Below, in pieces: positions 5,660 through 7,812 of a DNA stretch of 7,812 bases. Every line of letters begins with the position of its first letter. The first letter of the stretch is position 1. The position numbers and the translations under genes are program-made. This DNA comes from Candidatus Woesearchaeota archaeon (GTDB lineage: Archaea; Nanobdellota; Nanobdellia; Woesearchaeales; GW2011-AR4): positions 1 through 7,812 of the forward strand of contig JACPMP010000124.1 of NCBI GenBank assembly GCA_016185915.1, read 5' to 3'. The notes beneath the pieces are model-generated. The model made no database searches. It was not told where the DNA came from and saw only the letters and a list, made by a program, of their open reading frames with translations.

Positions 5660-5851
5660 ATGAACAAAAAGTTAGTTGCAATCATTTTGATTCTTCTGTT
5701 AGGTTTGTTTCTTTTCAATGCATGTACTTCGACGAGTATTTCATCTACATCAAATCAACAGAGTTCTGGCAATACAAATCAACCAAACAATCAAAATCAG
5801 CAGAAAAATGTGGAGAATACAATCCCTAAACCTCCTGCTTTACCGGAGTAA
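5660..5851 (+). CDS. small Asn/Gln/Ser-rich lipoprotein
   Basis: This is a 63-residue precursor. Residues 1-21 form a signal sequence (MNKK, then a long hydrophobic core) ending in the lipobox FNAC, with C22 the likely lipidation site. The mature 42 residues are low-complexity: Ser/Thr-rich at 23-36, Asn/Gln-rich at 33-50, then a proline-rich tail IPKPPALPE (55-63). There is no folded domain, so it would act as a flexible tether or surface anchor. A weak AAAGG lies about nine bases upstream. The secreted protein that follows starts three bases after this stop and ends in a similar PPTIPAFE tail, which suggests that the two act together; that is inference. Confidence 0.7.
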   Translation: MNKKLVAIILILLLGLFLFNACTSTSISSTSNQQSSGNTNQPNNQNQQKNVENTIPKPPALPE

Positions 5852-5854
5852 TTA

Positions 5855-6670
5855 ATGGCTAAATTAACAAAAATCAATCTATTTGCGTGTTTATTGGTAC
5901 TATTATCTGCAAATGTCCTCGCAGCAACTTCTTTTTCTACAGTGACAATTGATGGTCAATTGCCAGAAAACGATATTACAGCAAGAACGGGTTATAAAGT
6001 TACTTATAAAATTGATAAACCTGGTTGGTATTTGCTTCCAAGTCATTTCGCAAAGGCGAGAAAATCAGATTCGTATCCAACACCAACAAAAGAAAATCCG
6101 AAAGATAGTTATACCAATTACATCGACTACAGATATTCATTTTCGCCCTTTTCAAAGAAATATATATATTGTGAAAAAGTCTATAATGTACCAGGTGTAG
6201 AAGATGAATGTGGGTTTGAACAGATTTTTAATGTAAGATCAGAAGATATGCAAAGACTATCTGAAGAGGATTTAATCAATAATTATATGGCTTATGTATT
6301 ATTTTCTGCTGACTGGTATTACTTTTCAAAACCAGTTAAAGTAAGTTATGACTACCACCCATATATGTTAGTTCAAAATGGAAACGAAGCAGACGATATG
6401 GGAATGCTTCAATCTAAATTAAAGGAAGGATGGAATTTAATAAATTATCCTGTCTATCTGGCTTATGGCCATGTGAAATTAGGAGATTGTAAATTTGAAA
6501 AAATCTATGCTTTTGATGACGAATTACAAAAATGGGAAGGCCCTGAAAAAGAATTTCCTATAGATGATGAGCTTGCTAGTGCTGGACTTGCAGTTAAGGT
6601 TTCTGAAGATTGTTTATTCTTAGCAAGAAAGGAAGCGCCAGGTCCACCTACAATTCCGGCATTTGAGTAA
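5855..6670 (+). CDS. secreted protein with two GW-type domains, unrecognised family
   Basis: This is a 271-residue precursor with a signal peptide at 1-23 (cut after NVLA or VLA, before ATSF). The mature part seems to hold two related units. The first begins KPGWYLLP (55-62) and ends MAYVLFSADWYYF (145-157). The second begins KEGWNLINYPV (190-200) and ends AGLAVKVSEDCLFL (243-256). The second matches the 'GWNLIS' adhesion or S-layer-associated style of domain that I know from secreted archaeal and bacterial proteins, which usually ends in a 'W/AVKVSEDC' strand. Mature cysteines are C106, C119, C212 and C253, compatible with one disulfide per unit. The C-terminus is PGPPTIPAFE. There is no membrane anchor after the signal, so attachment may come through a partner such as the adjacent lipoprotein. 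A surface role is inference. Confidence 0.7.
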   Translation: MAKLTKINLFACLLVLLSANVLAATSFSTVTIDGQLPENDITARTGYKVTYKIDKPGWYLLPSHFAKARKSDSYPTPTKENPKDSYTNYIDYRYSFSPFSKKYIYCEKVYNVPGVEDECGFEQIFNVRSEDMQRLSEEDLINNYMAYVLFSADWYYFSKPVKVSYDYHPYMLVQNGNEADDMGMLQSKLKEGWNLINYPVYLAYGHVKLGDCKFEKIYAFDDELQKWEGPEKEFPIDDELASAGLAVKVSEDCLFLARKEAPGPPTIPAFE

Positions 6671-6739
6671 AGCGGATTTATTTACTTTTTGTAACTGCTG
6701 AAAATCTCTCAACTAACACTCCTATAATCCTAAAAGATT

Positions 6740-6833
6740 AAATAACCCTCTATGAACGAAAATCAGCATTTTTAAGCCGTTTTTCGAAATAATAAAGTTT
6801 AATAAACCCAAAGTTTTCATGCTAAATTATATA
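6740..6833 (+). repeat. 94-bp intergenic direct repeat, copy B
   Basis: Second copy of 3638-3731 (88 of 94 bases identical; 6766-6833 fully identical). It lies between the secreted-protein gene and the cupredoxin gene. In this copy the left arm of the hairpin has changed (TCAGC against GCGGC), so the stem pairs poorly. The AAAGTTTAATA box at 6795-6805 is kept and lies about 58 bases before the next ATG, leaving room for a leader with the strong ribosome site. Confidence 0.9.
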
Positions 6834-6847
6834 TAAAATATCATTTT

Positions 6848-6855
6848 GGAGGTGG
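6848..6855 (+). promoter_or_regulatory. strong Shine-Dalgarno site of the cupredoxin lipoprotein gene
   Basis: GGAGGTGG, four bases before the ATG at 6860, is a near-perfect match to the 3' end of archaeal 16S rRNA and the strongest ribosome site in the window. It indicates a leadered transcript, so the promoter must lie further upstream, probably within repeat copy B. Confidence 0.8.
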
Positions 6856-6859
6856 TATA

Positions 6860-7324
6860 ATGAGAAAAATATTATTGGTATTGGTGCTAAGCATATTTTT
6901 GATTAGTGCTTGTGCACAGCAAAAAACAGAAAATTTAGTAGGGCAAGGAACGCCAGTTCCACAGCAAGTTCCAGCAGAAGGCAAACAAGTAGAAGAAAAA
7001 ATAGTTTCTGCAGAAAAAGAAACAGAAAAAGCATCTTCTACGCAAGAAGCAGTTAAGGAATTTAAAATAACAGCAAAGCAATTTCAGTTTGAGCCATCAA
7101 CGATTGAAGTCGATAAAGGTGACAAAGTAAGGTTGATAGTAACTAGCATAGATGTGCCTCACGGATTTTCAATTCCAGAATATGGAATTAATGAAAGATT
7201 AGACCCAGGCAAGCCAGTAACAATTGAGTTCACAGCAGACAAGCAAGGCTCGTTCACAGCTTTCTGCTCAGTGTTTTGCGGCTCTGGACACAGTGGAATG
7301 AAGGGCAAGCTAATTGTTAGATAA
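6860..7324 (+). CDS. lipoprotein with CuA-type cupredoxin domain
   Basis: This is a 154-residue precursor. Residues 1-17 are a signal sequence with lipobox ISAC and C18 as the lipidation site. Residues 19-65 form a Gln/Glu/Lys/Pro-rich linker. The cupredoxin fold covers about 66-154: EFKITAKQFQFEPSTIEVDKGD (67-88), DVPHGFSI (98-105) with H101, then CSVFCGSGHSGM (136-147). The last motif is C-x3-C-x3-H-x2-M, the ligand loop of CuA centres in cytochrome oxidase subunit II and nitrous oxide reductase. H101 supplies the second His, so the full CuA ligand set is present. There is no transmembrane hairpin and no oxidase subunit I in the window, so it is an outward-facing copper electron carrier or copper chaperone rather than an oxidase subunit. 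CcdA upstream could keep its cysteines reduced (inference). Confidence 0.9.
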   Translation: MRKILLVLVLSIFLISACAQQKTENLVGQGTPVPQQVPAEGKQVEEKIVSAEKETEKASSTQEAVKEFKITAKQFQFEPSTIEVDKGDKVRLIVTSIDVPHGFSIPEYGINERLDPGKPVTIEFTADKQGSFTAFCSVFCGSGHSGMKGKLIVR

Positions 7325-7325
7325 A

Positions 7326-7345
7326 TTTTTTTATTATTTTTATTG
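7326..7345 (+). terminator. oligo-T terminator after the cupredoxin gene
   Basis: A run of seven T (7326-7332) followed by TATTATTTTTATTG starts two bases after the stop codon. Oligo-T tracts without a stem are the usual archaeal terminator. The following 137 bases hold no gene that I can see. Confidence 0.45.
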
Positions 7346-7482
7346 TTGAAATAAATTATTTGGAAGGGCATATTGTCAAAGCCAAGAAGAACTAACAGAA
7401 TAAACTAAAGGATAACTTTCAAGAAAACATTTGCCAATTAAAATAAAAGTTCAATCAGTCCTCCACCATCAATTAATTTAAA

Positions 7483-7812
7483 ATGAAAAAAACAATATTG
7501 TTCACCTTCTTATTTTTTATTTCATTTGTTAATGCATGTGCAAAACAACAATCAAAACAACAAACTATAAAAGCTATACAAACTATTTCATCAGAAGATG
7601 TTTCTGTTTTGTCGCCAGAGCAAATTGTAATTCTTTACTTTCAATCTTGGAATGATAAAAAATATGATAATATGTATGCTTTGATTTCAGATGGCTTTAA
7701 GCAAATAGAGCCAACCGCAAAGACATTTGAGGATTTTAAAGCAAATATGGAAAAATTCTATGATACTGCTTTAGGAGTGGGAGTTCTTGAGGCAAAAGAA
7801 TCCTACAAAACA
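7483..7812 (+). CDS. lipoprotein, N-terminal part, runs off the window
   Basis: The first 110 codons are present with no stop before the window edge. Residues 1-18 are a signal sequence ending in VNAC, with C19 the likely lipidation site. A Gln/Lys-rich linker (20-44) leads into SPEQIVILYFQSWNDKKY (44-61), then MYALISDGFKQ (64-74) and an Asp/Lys-rich helix to about 95. The pattern of a helix with W/Y near 'YFQSWNDKKYDNMYALISD' resembles NTF2-like or DUF4878-type lipoproteins of unknown binding function; I hold this loosely. No Shine-Dalgarno is seen. An ATTAAAATAAAA stretch at 7437-7448 is a possible TATA, about 40 bases upstream. Confidence 0.8.
   Translation, partial: MKKTILFTFLFFISFVNACAKQQSKQQTIKAIQTISSEDVSVLSPEQIVILYFQSWNDKKYDNMYALISDGFKQIEPTAKTFEDFKANMEKFYDTALGVGVLEAKESYKT

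Noticed and set aside
5949..6200. Plus-strand 83-codon frame inside the secreted-protein gene
   Set aside because: It is a shifted reading of a gene with a clear signal peptide and domain pattern, and it has no start signal.
7159..7371. Minus-strand 70-codon frame opposite the cupredoxin gene
   Set aside because: It is antisense to the CuA loop and has no supporting signals.

Overview
The window looks like chromosomal DNA from an AT-rich archaeon, most plausibly a small-genome DPANN-type lineage (Woesearchaeota or Pacearchaeota-like). That assignment is inference. It rests on TATA boxes placed about 27 bases before start codons (leaderless starts at 884 and 5348), oligo-T tracts after genes, a free-standing ATP-cone protein, and VIT1 and CcdA homologues of archaeal style. 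No rRNA, tRNA, CRISPR array, transposase or integrase is visible. No stretch longer than about 300 bases lacks a gene.

Left part (1-3619): after a non-coding or degraded leader (1-206) comes thiE (thiamine-phosphate synthase). A tight plus-strand cluster follows: a membrane-anchored His-rich 'HWHADFEIW' protein, then a CcdA/DsbD-type thiol-disulfide transporter one base later, then a stand-alone ATP-cone protein. Next is a 33-residue Lys-rich peptide ending in CxxC. Its stop codon overlaps the start of a VIT1/CCC1-type iron/manganese transporter.

Middle part (3638-6833): a segment of about 3 kb is bounded by two direct copies of a 94-bp intergenic element, 68 bp of which are identical. Inside are an unrecognised small ORF and multi-pass membrane protein (+), a convergent unrecognised membrane protein (-), a small gene that seems to be broken by an in-frame TAA, a 63-residue Asn/Gln-rich lipoprotein, and a secreted two-domain protein with four mature cysteines. 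The last two end in similar proline-rich tails. Most proteins here have no family I recognise, unlike those on either side.

Right part (6860-7812): a lipoprotein carrying a CuA-type cupredoxin domain with a complete C-x3-C-x3-H-x2-M loop, then the start of another lipoprotein that runs off the window.

The gene content suggests a cell-envelope and metal/redox theme: CcdA can pass reducing power outward, the HWHA protein and cupredoxin are likely outward-facing metal or cysteine proteins, and VIT1 moves Fe2+/Mn2+. This joint role is inference from proximity. The observations most worth a second look are the direct-repeat-bounded segment, the interrupted gene with a well-placed promoter, the CxxC peptide coupled to VIT1, the internal duplication in the secreted protein, and the possible N-terminal-His copper site.
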